From the NCBI GenBank assembly GCA_016806145.1, contig CP063166.1:62001-126000 (forward strand): DNA of 64,000 nt, given 5' to 3'. Numbering within the stretch: position 1 is the first letter of the stretch; every line of letters begins with the position of its first letter. The position numbers and the translations under genes were made by a program. Below the pieces are notes generated by a model. The model saw nothing but the letters and a program-made list of their open reading frames with translations. It had not been told where the DNA came from and did no database searches. Of this stretch, positions 1 to 7,678 are shown piece after piece. Origin of the DNA: Variovorax paradoxus (lineage in GTDB: Bacteria > Pseudomonadota > Gammaproteobacteria > Burkholderiales > Burkholderiaceae_C).

Positions 1-1
1 T

Positions 2-319
2 CGCGACGGCCATCGCGGCGGCCCTCCGGGCCATGAGCGCATGGAGCGCCGCGGCCCGCCGCCCGGCCACTGGGGCAACCAGGATTTCCGCGACGGACGC
101 CAGTTCGATCGCCGCGGCTTCCCGCAGCCGCATGCCGAATGGCGCCGCGGCGGCCGCGTGCCGGTCGAGTACCGTGCGCGCAACTACGTGGTCAACGACT
201 ACCGCGCCTATCGCCTGCAGCAGCCGCCGCGCGGCTATCAATGGGTGGGCGTGGGCGGCGACTTCGTGCTGGCCGCGATCGCCACGGGCGTGATCGCGCA
301 GATCATCGCCGGTCAATAA
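2..319 (+). CDS. RcnB-family periplasmic protein, 3' part
   Basis: This is the C-terminal 105 residues of a gene that begins before the window; the frame is open to the left edge, so the internal ATG at 41 is not taken as the start. The visible protein is rich in Arg, Gly, Pro and His. It ends with the pattern PPRGYQWVGVGGDFVLAAIA followed by a short hydrophobic tail, which is the typical end of RcnB-like proteins. Family members are small periplasmic proteins, the best known being an accessory to nickel/cobalt export in E. coli; the role here is not known. The gene ends in TAA and is followed by a strong hairpin. The family call is fairly firm and the metal role is inferred. Confidence 0.75.
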   Translation, partial: RDGHRGGPPGHERMERRGPPPGHWGNQDFRDGRQFDRRGFPQPHAEWRRGGRVPVEYRARNYVVNDYRAYRLQQPPRGYQWVGVGGDFVLAAIATGVIAQIIAGQ

Positions 320-360
320 CGGCAAGTGCCCACTGCCGCTGGGTTCCGAGAGGAACCCGC

Positions 361-400
361 GCAAAAGCCGCCGCAGGCTTCACGCCGCGGCGGCTTTTGC
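361..400. terminator. Bidirectional terminator hairpin between convergent genes
   Basis: A perfect 14-bp inverted repeat (GCAAAAGCCGCCGC at 361-374 and its complement at 387-400) encloses a 12-base loop. The AAAA/TTTT at the outer stem gives a short U tract in either direction. It lies between the RcnB-like gene (plus) and the small gene ending at 412 (minus), so it probably serves both. Confidence 0.85.
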
Positions 401-411
401 ATTTGGAGACC

Positions 412-675
412 TCAGACGAGCGCGGTGGGCGCGAGTTGCGCGCAGACGTTGCGGCCCGTGATCGTGAGCCGCAGCCCGCCGCCGTGCCATTCGAGCCAGT
501 TGAGGTTCACGTAGGCGTCGATGTCGCTGTCGTCGATGCGGTCGGCATGGCGTTGCTGCAGCAGTTCCACCGTGGCGGGCAGCCCTCGTCGCAGGCGTTC
601 GCGCCGTTCGCTGGCTTCGGCGGCCTTGAGGGCCTTGGCCTTCGCTGAGGGGTGCTGCTGCGAAATCGATGCCAT
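412..675 (-). CDS. Small conserved-looking hypothetical protein
   Basis: This is an 87-residue protein of unknown function. The first 35 residues are rich in Lys, Ala, Arg and Glu and probably helical. The second half contains DDSDIDAYVNLNWLEWHGGG and ends LTITGRNVCAQL, which looks like a small folded domain rather than random translation. I chose the ATG at 675; an in-frame ATG at 750 would add 25 residues, and neither has a convincing ribosome binding site. It faces the RcnB-like gene across a hairpin. I do not recognise the family. Confidence 0.55.
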   Translation of the reverse strand: MASISQQHPSAKAKALKAAEASERRERLRRGLPATVELLQQRHADRIDDSDIDAYVNLNWLEWHGGGLRLTITGRNVCAQLAPTALV

Positions 676-851
676 TGCTGATCCGTTCCGGAAAGCTGGG
701 ATGAATGCGAATGTACGCTCCTTGTGTGAAGCAACTGGCAGCTTTTTCATGCTTTCGTATGGAAGTCGCCCCGCTTTCGTCGACATCGTGGCCAAAGCCG
801 CGCATCCGCCGTGCGAAGTCCACGCGCCAAGCCCTTGTCGGGCCACGCTTT

Positions 852-1796
852 TCAGATTTCGTAGTGCGAAGCGCGGGTCTCGTCGGTCAGTGCCTTTTCC
901 ACCACAGCGCGCGTGAGGGTCGGCGCGAAGGACTCGATGAAGGCATAGACGTACTTGCGCAGGTAGTTGCCGCGCCGCACCGCGAGCTTGGTGAGGTTGA
1001 TGCCGAAGTGGCGTCCGGCGTCGATCGCGCGCAGCTGCGTGTCGCGCTCGGCCTCGTAGGCCACGCCGGCCACGATGCCCACGCCCATGCCGAGCTGCAC
1101 GTAGGTCTTGATCACGTCGGCGTCCATCGCGGCCAGCACGATGTTGGGCGTGAGACCGCGCTGCGCGAAGGCTTCGTCGATGCGCGAGCGTCCCGTGAAG
1201 CCGGTGTCGTAGGTGATCAGCGGATAGCGCGTGAGCGCGTCGAGCGTGAGCGGCGCGTCGAGCAGCGGATGGCCCGGCGGCACGATCACCGAATGGGTCC
1301 AGCGGTAGCAGGGCAGGGCGACCAGCTGCGGGTAGTCGCCCAGCGCCTCGGTGGCGATGCCCACGTCGGCCTCGCCGTCGATCAGCATCTGCGCGATCTG
1401 CTTGGGCGAGCCCTGGTGCAGGTGCAGCTTCACGTTCGGGAACTGGGCGCGGAATTCCTGCACCGCCACCGGCATCGCATAGCGCGCCTGCGAGTGCGTG
1501 GCCGTCACCGACAGCAGGCCGCTCTGCTGCGCGACGAACTCCTGTCCGGCATGCCGCAGGTTGCTGCTCTCGAGCAGCATGCGCTCGATGATCGGCAGCA
1601 CGTGGCCGCCGGGCTCGGTGAGGCCGGTGAGCCGCTTGCCGGCCCGCACGAAGAGCTCGATGCCGAGCTCCTCCTCGAGTTCGCGGATCTGCCGGCTCAC
1701 GCCAGGCTGCGAGGTGTGGAGGGTATGGGCGACCTCGGTCAGGTTGAAGCCGCAACGAACGGCCTCGCGTACCGAGCGCAGTTGTTGGAAGTTCAT
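852..1796 (-). CDS. CysB/Cbl-type LysR transcriptional regulator
   Basis: This is a 314-residue LysR-family regulator. The N-terminus MNFQQLRSVREAVR followed by a winged HTH (TLHTSQPGVSRQIRELEEEL, about residues 28-47) is the hallmark of the CysB/Cbl branch, which senses sulfate or acetylserine-type ligands. The rest is a type 2 periplasmic-binding-like effector domain. The start at 1796 is chosen because MNFQQL is the canonical CysB start; upstream ATGs at 1814 and 1901 would add a non-conserved tail. It is divergent from the TetR gene at 1973, but no cys genes lie next to it, so its targets are unknown. Family call is strong; distinguishing CysB from a paralogue is not possible here. Confidence 0.88.
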   Translation of the reverse strand: MNFQQLRSVREAVRCGFNLTEVAHTLHTSQPGVSRQIRELEEELGIELFVRAGKRLTGLTEPGGHVLPIIERMLLESSNLRHAGQEFVAQQSGLLSVTATHSQARYAMPVAVQEFRAQFPNVKLHLHQGSPKQIAQMLIDGEADVGIATEALGDYPQLVALPCYRWTHSVIVPPGHPLLDAPLTLDALTRYPLITYDTGFTGRSRIDEAFAQRGLTPNIVLAAMDADVIKTYVQLGMGVGIVAGVAYEAERDTQLRAIDAGRHFGINLTKLAVRRGNYLRKYVYAFIESFAPTLTRAVVEKALTDETRASHYEI

Positions 1797-1945
1797 CTGG
1801 CGCGGAGGTGTCATGTCCCGGAGCGGGACGGACCGGGAATTCTCTGCACAACGGCTTATGCGGGGAACGATGCGTTTGTTGGTTTCACATGAGCAAATCA
1901 TCTTTGGAGCTGCTGACAGAGCGGCCTTCGCATTGATTTGCTATT

Positions 1946-1961
1946 TCGCACGACTGTGCTA
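1946..1961. promoter_or_regulatory. Probable TetR operator upstream of the TetR gene
   Basis: The 16-mer TCGCACGACTGTGCTA is an imperfect palindrome (TCGCAC and GTGCTA arms, 4-base spacer), 11 bases before the TetR start codon. A near-identical site in inverted orientation lies at 2620-2635, before the next transcription unit. The pairing suggests autoregulation plus control of the downstream genes. Confidence 0.7.
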
Positions 1962-1972
1962 AAGTTTGCCGC

Positions 1973-2575
1973 ATGGACGCCAAGACCCAGAAGAGCGAAC
2001 TGACCCGCACCGCCATCGTCGGCGCGGCGATGGATCTCGCGCTGGCCGAGGGCCTGGAGGCGATCACGCTGCAGGCGATCGCGAGCCGGCTGGCCCTGTC
2101 CAAGAGCGGCGTGTTCTCGCGCGTGGGATCGCGCGAGGCGCTGCAGAAGGCCGTCATCGAGGAGTACGGCCGCCGCTTCCTGGCCGACGTGTTCGTGCCC
2201 GCGATGCAGAAGCCCAAGGGCCTGGCGCGGCTGACCGACATCGTCGAGCGCTGGATCGCGCGCACGCGCGACGTCGAGAGCGAGACCGGCTGCCTCTACA
2301 TGGCCGGTGCCTTCGAGTACGACGACCGCGAGGGCGAGCTGCGCGAGCTGCTGCTCGCCGAGATCACCCGCTGGCGTGCCGCGCTGCGCCGCACCGTGCT
2401 GCAGGCGGTGGACAGCGGCGAGCTCAAGGCCGGCACCGACGCCGCGCTGCTGGTGAGCGAGCTCAACGGCCTCGTGATGACCCTGCTGCACGACGCGCGC
2501 TTCCTGCGCGATCCGCTGGCCGGCGAGCATGCCGCGCGCAGCTGGCGGCGCATCCTTTCCGACTACCGCGCCTGA
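1973..2575 (+). CDS. TetR/AcrR-family repressor
   Basis: This is a 200-residue protein with an N-terminal TetR HTH (about residues 10-60: IASRLALSKSGVFSRVGSRE) and a helical ligand domain containing the TetR_C-like stretch that begins CLYMAGAFEYDDREG. The 'SKSGVFSRVGSREALQ' recognition region is typical of regulators with a C-terminal domain that binds small lipophilic ligands. It starts at 1973, just after a palindrome that recurs before the downstream microprotein and hydrolase genes, so it probably represses itself and those genes. The ligand is unknown; the hydrolase-desaturase neighbourhood hints at an acyl or ester compound, which is inference. Confidence 0.9.
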   Translation: MDAKTQKSELTRTAIVGAAMDLALAEGLEAITLQAIASRLALSKSGVFSRVGSREALQKAVIEEYGRRFLADVFVPAMQKPKGLARLTDIVERWIARTRDVESETGCLYMAGAFEYDDREGELRELLLAEITRWRAALRRTVLQAVDSGELKAGTDAALLVSELNGLVMTLLHDARFLRDPLAGEHAARSWRRILSDYRA

Positions 2576-2619
2576 GGCTGGTCCCCAGCGCACGCCTTTC
2601 GTCTTTGCTTATTCAGATT

Positions 2620-2635
2620 TCGCACAGTCGTGCGA
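2620..2635. promoter_or_regulatory. Probable TetR operator before the microprotein/hydrolase unit
   Basis: TCGCACAGTCGTGCGA has perfect 6-base arms around a 4-base centre and is the reverse complement of the 1946-1961 site apart from two bases at one end. It lies 6 bases before the AGGAG at 2641, where it would overlap the promoter or initial transcript of the gene at 2653. Confidence 0.75.
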
Positions 2636-2652
2636 TAAAAAGGAGAAACACC

Positions 2653-2766
2653 ATGCTGATCATCGCCCTCTGTCTGGCCGTCTATGCGGTGGCCCTCGGG
2701 GTCGAAACCCTGCGCGAAGCCCTGCGTGCGCTGCCCGGCAGCAACCAGGACTGGGTCTGGTACTGA
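2653..2766 (+). CDS. 37-residue hydrophobic microprotein
   Basis: A short gene has a strong ribosome binding site (AGGAG at 2641-2645, 7 bases before ATG). It encodes MLIIALCLAVYAVALG, one predicted membrane helix, then a short polar tail ending NQDWVWY. It begins right after a TetR operator and ends 13 bases before the hydrolase start, so the two are probably co-transcribed. The good ribosome site, placement and non-random hydrophobic profile support it as real. Function unknown; a membrane partner of the hydrolase is only a guess. Confidence 0.6.
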   Translation: MLIIALCLAVYAVALGVETLREALRALPGSNQDWVWY

Positions 2767-2779
2767 AGGGGCGCACGGC

Positions 2780-3697
2780 ATGACGAGCAGCGCCACGCCT
2801 TCGGGCTCCACCCACGCCGCGCGTTCCGGCTACTACGGCGCCAGCCTCCGGCTGCGTGCCGTGCGCTGGACGCTCGGCGCCATCGAGCGCCTCTGGCCCG
2901 CGCTCGGCGTGCGCGCGGCCAGCCGCGTGTTCCGCACGCCGCTGCCGCCCAAGTGGCTCTACCGCGGCCAGGGGCCGGGCGCCGAGTGGCGGCGCGAGAC
3001 CTGGGCCTTCGAACAGGGCAGCCTCGGCCTCTACCACCTCGCGTCGCAGGCGGGCGCGGTGGCCGAGACGCCCGTGGTGCTGCTGATGCATGGCTGGGGC
3101 GGCCATGCGGGCCAGATGCTGCCGCTGGCGCAGGCCCTGGCCGCGGCGGGCCTGCGGCCGGTGCTGCTCGAGCTGCCGGCGCATGGGCGCAGCGCGGGCT
3201 GGGCCAGCAACCTGCCGCAGTTCGCGCGCGGCATCGAATACGTCGGCGCGCGGCTCGCGGCCGAGGGCCATGCGCTGCGCGCGGCCATCGCGCACTCGAT
3301 GGGCGCCAACGCGCTGGCCTATGCGGCGGCGCGCGGACTGCCGGCCGATCGGCTGGTGCTGCTGGCACCGCCCGCCTCGCCGCGCGAATACACGCGCTAC
3401 TTCGCCCACGTGTTCGGCCTGCGCGAGCGCACGCGCGCCGCGATGCAGCGGCGCATCGAATCGCGCGAGGGCATCCTGATGCCGCAGTTCGAGCCGCCCG
3501 CCGTGGGCCCACGCATCGCGCGGCCGACCCTGATCGTGCACGACCGCGACGACCGCGTGAACCGCTTCGCCGACAGCGAGGCCTACCGCGATGCGATCGC
3601 GGGCGCGCGGCTCGTCGCCACGCAGGGGCTCGGGCACCGCCGCATCCTCAAGGAGGCCGAGGTGATCGAGCGCGTGCTGGGCTTCGTCGCGGGCTAG
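2780..3697 (+). CDS. Alpha/beta hydrolase
   Basis: This is a 305-residue serine hydrolase. The oxyanion-hole segment HGWGGHAG is near residue 104. The nucleophile elbow AHSMGA places the serine at 173, in a non-canonical H-S-M-G context instead of GxSxG. The acid is in VHDRDDR (about 255-258) and the histidine in GLGHRR (286). The fold resembles esterases and lysophospholipase-like enzymes; the substrate is unknown. The start at 2780 is preferred because it follows the microprotein stop closely; an upstream start at 2684 would overlap that gene in another frame. It converges on the desaturase gene with no intervening base (stop at 3697, next stop at 3698). Confidence 0.85.
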   Translation: MTSSATPSGSTHAARSGYYGASLRLRAVRWTLGAIERLWPALGVRAASRVFRTPLPPKWLYRGQGPGAEWRRETWAFEQGSLGLYHLASQAGAVAETPVVLLMHGWGGHAGQMLPLAQALAAAGLRPVLLELPAHGRSAGWASNLPQFARGIEYVGARLAAEGHALRAAIAHSMGANALAYAAARGLPADRLVLLAPPASPREYTRYFAHVFGLRERTRAAMQRRIESREGILMPQFEPPAVGPRIARPTLIVHDRDDRVNRFADSEAYRDAIAGARLVATQGLGHRRILKEAEVIERVLGFVAG

Positions 3698-4666
3698 TTA
3701 CCAGGCCGGATGCACCGGCACGAACACCGGCCGGAACAGGTGCTGCCGCACGATCTGCCCATAGCCGCGGTAGTAGAAGTGGCCGTTGGCCGCCAGCACC
3801 GCCGCGCGGTGGCGCCGGAAGTACACCGGGATCTCGTACCAGGGCATGGTCGGCGCGCGGTGGTGCACGTGGTGCAGGTTGTTGAAGAGGTAGAGCAGGC
3901 CGAACACCGCGTTCGATTCGACGATCGCCACGCGCTCGTGCGGCGTGTCGGCCCAGCGGTGCTCGGTGAAGGTGCGCAGCGAGCCCAGCATCATCCCCGG
4001 GTAGACGAAGCACAGCAGGTACTCGCCCAGGCTCATGCCGGCCACGCCGAGCACGAAGTACAGCACCGGCGCCGCGCTCAGCGCATGCCAGCCCCAGGTC
4101 GGCAGCCGCGAGAAGTCGCCGGCGGCGACCCGGCCGGTCTCGAAGCGCACCAGCTTCCACAGCCGCAGGAAGGGCCCCAGCACGACGCGGAAGGCCACTG
4201 TCTGGTTCGCCAGGTAGATCCAGCGCCAGAAGCGTCCGTAGCCGGCCCAGGCCGGTGCCGAGTGATAGGCGCTCTCGGAGTCGCGCTCGGGATGCGTGAG
4301 GTGGAAGTTGACGTGGTGCGCGCTGTGGCCGCGGTTGTAGAACGGGTACGGCAGCCACAGGTTGAGCGGCGGCCACACCACGGTCCAGCGCAGCCACTGC
4401 GGCAACTGGCGCATCGCGTGGATGCTCTCGTGCTGCAGCGAGAAGTGCAGTTGGGCGAGGTAGCCGCCCGCGACGAACAGCGCCCAGCCCGGCAGCGCCG
4501 CATGCCACCAGACCAGCGCGGCCCAGGCCAGGTAGAGCGCGCCCGCGAGCAGCAGGGTGGGCACCTCGTAGTGCCACCACCAGTGGCGGCGGCCGCGCGC
4601 GGGGGCCACCGCAACGGCGGGCGTGGGTTGCAGCGGCTGGGTGGAGGTGCGGGCGGCGGTGTTCAT
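3698..4666 (-). CDS. Membrane fatty acid desaturase
   Basis: This is a 322-residue membrane di-iron enzyme. It has the three histidine boxes of the desaturase/hydroxylase superfamily: QHESIH (His 79 and 83), HSAHHVNFH (114-122) and NNLHHVHHRAP (about 270). Hydrophobic helices lie between them. Such enzymes introduce a double bond or hydroxyl group into lipid acyl chains using O2 and an electron donor in the inner membrane. No ferredoxin or reductase gene is adjacent. It is divergent from the Bug receptor gene across 136 bases that contain an imperfect palindrome (GGTGCGAA at 4738-4745 and TTCGCGCC at 4752-4759). Exact regiospecificity cannot be read. Confidence 0.88.
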   Translation of the reverse strand: MNTAARTSTQPLQPTPAVAVAPARGRRHWWWHYEVPTLLLAGALYLAWAALVWWHAALPGWALFVAGGYLAQLHFSLQHESIHAMRQLPQWLRWTVVWPPLNLWLPYPFYNRGHSAHHVNFHLTHPERDSESAYHSAPAWAGYGRFWRWIYLANQTVAFRVVLGPFLRLWKLVRFETGRVAAGDFSRLPTWGWHALSAAPVLYFVLGVAGMSLGEYLLCFVYPGMMLGSLRTFTEHRWADTPHERVAIVESNAVFGLLYLFNNLHHVHHRAPTMPWYEIPVYFRRHRAAVLAANGHFYYRGYGQIVRQHLFRPVFVPVHPAW

Positions 4667-4802
4667 GAGGAGGCGGTCCGGCCTGCGATGCTAGGAAGCC
4701 TCGGCCGCGCCGCATGCGCCCATTCCGCATAAGCAAGGGTGCGAAACTTCGTTCGCGCCGCCGCCGCCGCGCCCTAGGCTCGCTGGCTTTTTGCGTCGTC
4801 CC

Positions 4803-5783
4803 ATGAACACCCTCCCCTCGCGCGGCCTCGCCGCCTTGCTGCTTGCCCTGTCGACCGTGCTGCCGGCCCGGGCCGCCGCGCCCGACGACTATCCGCAGCG
4901 CACCGTGCGCGTGGTCGTGCCCTACCCCGCGGGCGGCATCGCCGACAAGATCGGCCGCGAGGTCGCCGAGCAGCTGCAGCAGCGCCTGAAGCAGCCCGTG
5001 GTGGTCGAGAACCGCAGCGGCGCTGCCGGCAACATCGGCTTCGACCACGTGGCGCGCCAGCCGGCCGACGGCTACACGCTGCTGCTCGCGCCGGCCTCCA
5101 ACCTCACGGTGCAGCCCGCGCTGTTCAAGCAGCTGAGCTACGACCTCGCGCGCGACTTCACGCCGGTGTCGCTGCTGGTGCAGACGCCGCAGCTGCTGCT
5201 GGTCAATCCCCAGGTGCCGGTCAACAGCCCGCGCGAGCTCATCGACTATTCGAAGAAGAACCCCGGCAAGGTCAACTACGGCATCAGCGTGGGCGCCTAT
5301 TCGCACCTCGCGGGCGAGCTGCTCAAGTCCCGGACCGGCGCCGACTTCACGCCCATCCCCTACCAGGGCAGCGCGCCCGCCCTCAACGACCTGCTCGCGG
5401 GCCAGACCCAGTTCATCTTCAACGAGGTCGTGACCGCGATCCCCTTCGTCAAGGCCGGCACGCTCAAGCCGCTGGCCGTGGCCTACCGCAGCCGCGCGCC
5501 CTGGCTGCCCGAGGTGCCCACCGCCGCCGAGGCCGGCCTCGGCGACTTCGAGGTCACCTCGTGGTACGGCGTGGTGGTGCGCAGCGGCACGCCCGCGCCG
5601 CTGGTTCAGCGCCTCTCGCGCGAGCTGCGCGAGATCGTGCAGTCGGCCGACTTCCGCAAGCGCTACGACGACATCGGCGCCTTCACCGTCGGCAGCTCGC
5701 CCGAGGAGTTCGCGCGCTTCATCCAGACCGAGACCGTCAAGTGGACCGCGGTGGTGAAGCAGGCCGGCATCCAGCCGAACTGA
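4803..5783 (+). CDS. Bug/TctC-family periplasmic receptor (orphan)
   Basis: This is a 326-residue solute-binding protein of the tripartite tricarboxylate transporter family. The first 26 residues form a Sec signal peptide ending at PARA. The mature start YPQRTVRVVVPYPAGG, then VVVENRSGAAGNIG and ADGYTLLLAP, are the standard Bug motifs that form the carboxylate-binding pocket. An ATG 12 bases upstream is possible. No TctA/TctB genes are adjacent, as is common for the large Bug paralogue sets of Burkholderiales. It is followed after 4 bases by the rhodanese gene, so the ligand may be connected with sulfur chemistry; that is inference only. Confidence 0.9.
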   Translation: MNTLPSRGLAALLLALSTVLPARAAAPDDYPQRTVRVVVPYPAGGIADKIGREVAEQLQQRLKQPVVVENRSGAAGNIGFDHVARQPADGYTLLLAPASNLTVQPALFKQLSYDLARDFTPVSLLVQTPQLLLVNPQVPVNSPRELIDYSKKNPGKVNYGISVGAYSHLAGELLKSRTGADFTPIPYQGSAPALNDLLAGQTQFIFNEVVTAIPFVKAGTLKPLAVAYRSRAPWLPEVPTAAEAGLGDFEVTSWYGVVVRSGTPAPLVQRLSRELREIVQSADFRKRYDDIGAFTVGSSPEEFARFIQTETVKWTAVVKQAGIQPN

Positions 5784-5787
5784 ACAC

Positions 5788-7395
5788 ATGAGCACGCCCC
5801 GCCGCCTCACCCTCGATGCCGCGGCGCTGCATGCGCTGCTGCTGGCCAATGACGGCCCCGAGCTCGCGCTGCTCGACGTGCGCGAGACCCGCCACTACGT
5901 CGCGCGGCATCCGAACCTCGCGCGCAATGCGCCGCTGAGCGGCCTCGAGCCGCAGATCGCCACGCTGGTGCCGCGCCGTTCCACGGCGGTCGTGCTCTAC
6001 GACGACCGCGCGGCGCCCGATGGCCCCGCGCACGAGGCCGCGGCCGTGCTCGAACGGCTGGGCTACACCGATGTGCGCCTGCTGGCCGGCGGCATCGAGG
6101 CCTGGGCCGCGCAGGGCCTGCCCGTCATCGACGGCTACGGCACGCTGGTCAAGGCCTTCGGCGACCGCGCGCGGCTGCACTTCGGCACGCCCTCGGTCGG
6201 CGTCGAGGCGCTGCGCGAGCGGCTGCGCGACGGCCGACCCACCACGCTGGTCGATGCGCGGCCGCGCGCCGAATTCGAGTTCCTCTCGCTGCCGGGCGCG
6301 CGCAATCACCCCGGCACCGAGCTCGCGCTGCGGCGCTTCGATGCGCCCACCGATGCCGACCACCTCTGGGCCGTCAACTGCTTCAGCCGCACGCGCGGCA
6401 TCGTCGGCGCCACCACCCTGCGGCTGCTGGGCCGCGCGCGCGACGCGGTGTTCGTCGAGGACGGCGTGATGGACTGGGGCCTGCACGGCGGCCCAGTGGT
6501 GCAGAACGCCGCGCCGGCCGACCTGCTGCCGGCCGAGTCCCCCGAACGGCTGCGCGAACTGGCCGACGGCCTGATCGCGCGCCACCGCCTGCCGCTGGCC
6601 GATGCCGCCCAGCTCGCGCGCTGGCAGGCCGACCCGCGGCGCAGCCTCTACCTGTTCGACGTGCGCCCGCAGCCCGACCCGGCCTTCGCGGGCACGGCCG
6701 TGCAGCAGGTGCCGGGCGGGCAGCTCCTGATGCATTTCGAGAACCTCGTGGGCACGCGCGGCGCGCGCATCGTTCTGTTCGATGACCCGGCGCACCGGTT
6801 GCGCGCCGCCATCACGAGCTTCTGGCTGACGCAGCTCGGTCAGGCCGAGGTGTTCGTGTTCGACGGCCCGCTGCCCTCCCAAGGCCTGCCGCCGGCCCCG
6901 TCCGCCGCGATCGCCGACGCCCCGCCCGCCATCGAGGCCGAGGCGCTCGAAGGCGCCACGGTGGTCGACGTCGGTCCGAGCCTGGACTACGAGCGCGGCC
7001 ACCTGCCGGGCGCGCTCTACCTGCTGCCGGCCTCGCTGGCGCCGCTCTCTCCATGGATCGTGCCGGGCCGCACGCTGGTCTTCACCTCGCCCGACGGCAT
7101 CGCGGCGCGCCGCGTGGCACGCGATGCGCAACGCCGCTGGCCCGAGGCCGGCGCGCGCTTCGGCTGGCTCGCGGGCGGCACCCAGGCCTGGAAGGCCTCG
7201 GGGCGGCCCTTGTCGACCACGCTCGAGGCGGCGCGCCTCTTGACCCCTTTCGATGACGACTGGGGCTCGGTGATGCGCGTGTTCGGGCCGCAGCGCGACC
7301 CGGCCTGGGCCGACTACCTGGCGTGGGAGCGCGCCCTGTCGGCGCGCGTGGTCGCGGACCCGACGGTCCGCTTCCGCTTCTTCGCGCCGGACTGA
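5788..7395 (+). CDS. Four-domain rhodanese-like sulfurtransferase
   Basis: This is a 535-residue cytoplasmic protein built from four rhodanese repeats, recognisable by the 'LLDVRETRHY', 'LVDARPRAEFE', 'LFDVRPQPD' and 'VVDVGPSLDYERGHLPGA' openings at about residues 28, 153, 291 and 390. Only the second domain keeps a cysteine in the active-site loop (VNCFSRTRG). The equivalent loops of domains 1, 3 and 4 read LYDDRAAP, LFDDPAHR and FTSPDG. It may therefore have one catalytic centre and three structural or binding domains. The family moves sulfane sulfur, and multi-domain versions occur near sulfur compound utilisation genes. It is probably co-transcribed with the Bug receptor. Confidence 0.85.
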   Translation: MSTPRRLTLDAAALHALLLANDGPELALLDVRETRHYVARHPNLARNAPLSGLEPQIATLVPRRSTAVVLYDDRAAPDGPAHEAAAVLERLGYTDVRLLAGGIEAWAAQGLPVIDGYGTLVKAFGDRARLHFGTPSVGVEALRERLRDGRPTTLVDARPRAEFEFLSLPGARNHPGTELALRRFDAPTDADHLWAVNCFSRTRGIVGATTLRLLGRARDAVFVEDGVMDWGLHGGPVVQNAAPADLLPAESPERLRELADGLIARHRLPLADAAQLARWQADPRRSLYLFDVRPQPDPAFAGTAVQQVPGGQLLMHFENLVGTRGARIVLFDDPAHRLRAAITSFWLTQLGQAEVFVFDGPLPSQGLPPAPSAAIADAPPAIEAEALEGATVVDVGPSLDYERGHLPGALYLLPASLAPLSPWIVPGRTLVFTSPDGIAARRVARDAQRRWPEAGARFGWLAGGTQAWKASGRPLSTTLEAARLLTPFDDDWGSVMRVFGPQRDPAWADYLAWERALSARVVADPTVRFRFFAPD

Positions 7396-7396
7396 C

Positions 7397-7675
7397 TCAG
7401 CGCGCCGGCGTGGGCGCCGGGTCGGGCAGCTCGATCTTGATGTCGAGCACCTCGAGGTTGTCCTGGGTCTCCAGGTGGACCTTGATGTCCTCGGGATTGA
7501 TGGCCACGTACTTCGAGATCACCGCCACCAGCTCGCGCTGGAGTTCGGGCAGATAGTCGGGCCGCCTCTTGCCGCTGAGGCTGGAACGCTCGTGGGCGAG
7601 GATGATCTGCAGGCGTTCCTTGGCAACGCTGGCAGTCTTCTTCTTTTCGCCAAGGAGGAACGAGAGGAACGACAT
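7397..7675 (-). CDS. minE: Cell division topological specificity factor MinE
   Basis: This is a 92-residue MinE. The N-terminal membrane and MinD-binding segment ([20 protein letters not shown]) and following anti-MinCD helix lie in residues 1-35. The dimerisation domain contains '[17 protein letters not shown]' and '[22 protein letters not shown]'. It stimulates MinD ATPase so that MinCD oscillates and leaves midcell free for FtsZ. It is the last gene of minCDE, starting 3 bases after minD ends, and converges on the rhodanese gene with a 1-base gap. Confidence 0.97.
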   Translation of the reverse strand: MSFLSFLLGEKKKTASVAKERLQIILAHERSSLSGKRRPDYLPELQRELVAVISKYVAINPEDIKVHLETQDNLEVLDIKIELPDPAPTPAR

Positions 7676-7678
7676 GCC

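Noticed and set aside
412..1851. A long leftward open frame antisense or out of frame with the LysR gene
   Set aside because: It is the high-GC shadow of the LysR gene; only its last 87 codons, beyond the LysR stop, look like an independent protein.
2660..3637. Long open frame opposite the alpha/beta hydrolase
   Set aside because: Composition is Arg/Ala/His-rich low-complexity with no motif; the opposite strand has an intact catalytic triad.
4738..4759. Palindrome GGTGCGAA-N6-TTCGCGCC as an operator for the desaturase or Bug gene
   Set aside because: One mismatch, short arms and no adjacent regulator gene; kept only as a note under the desaturase.
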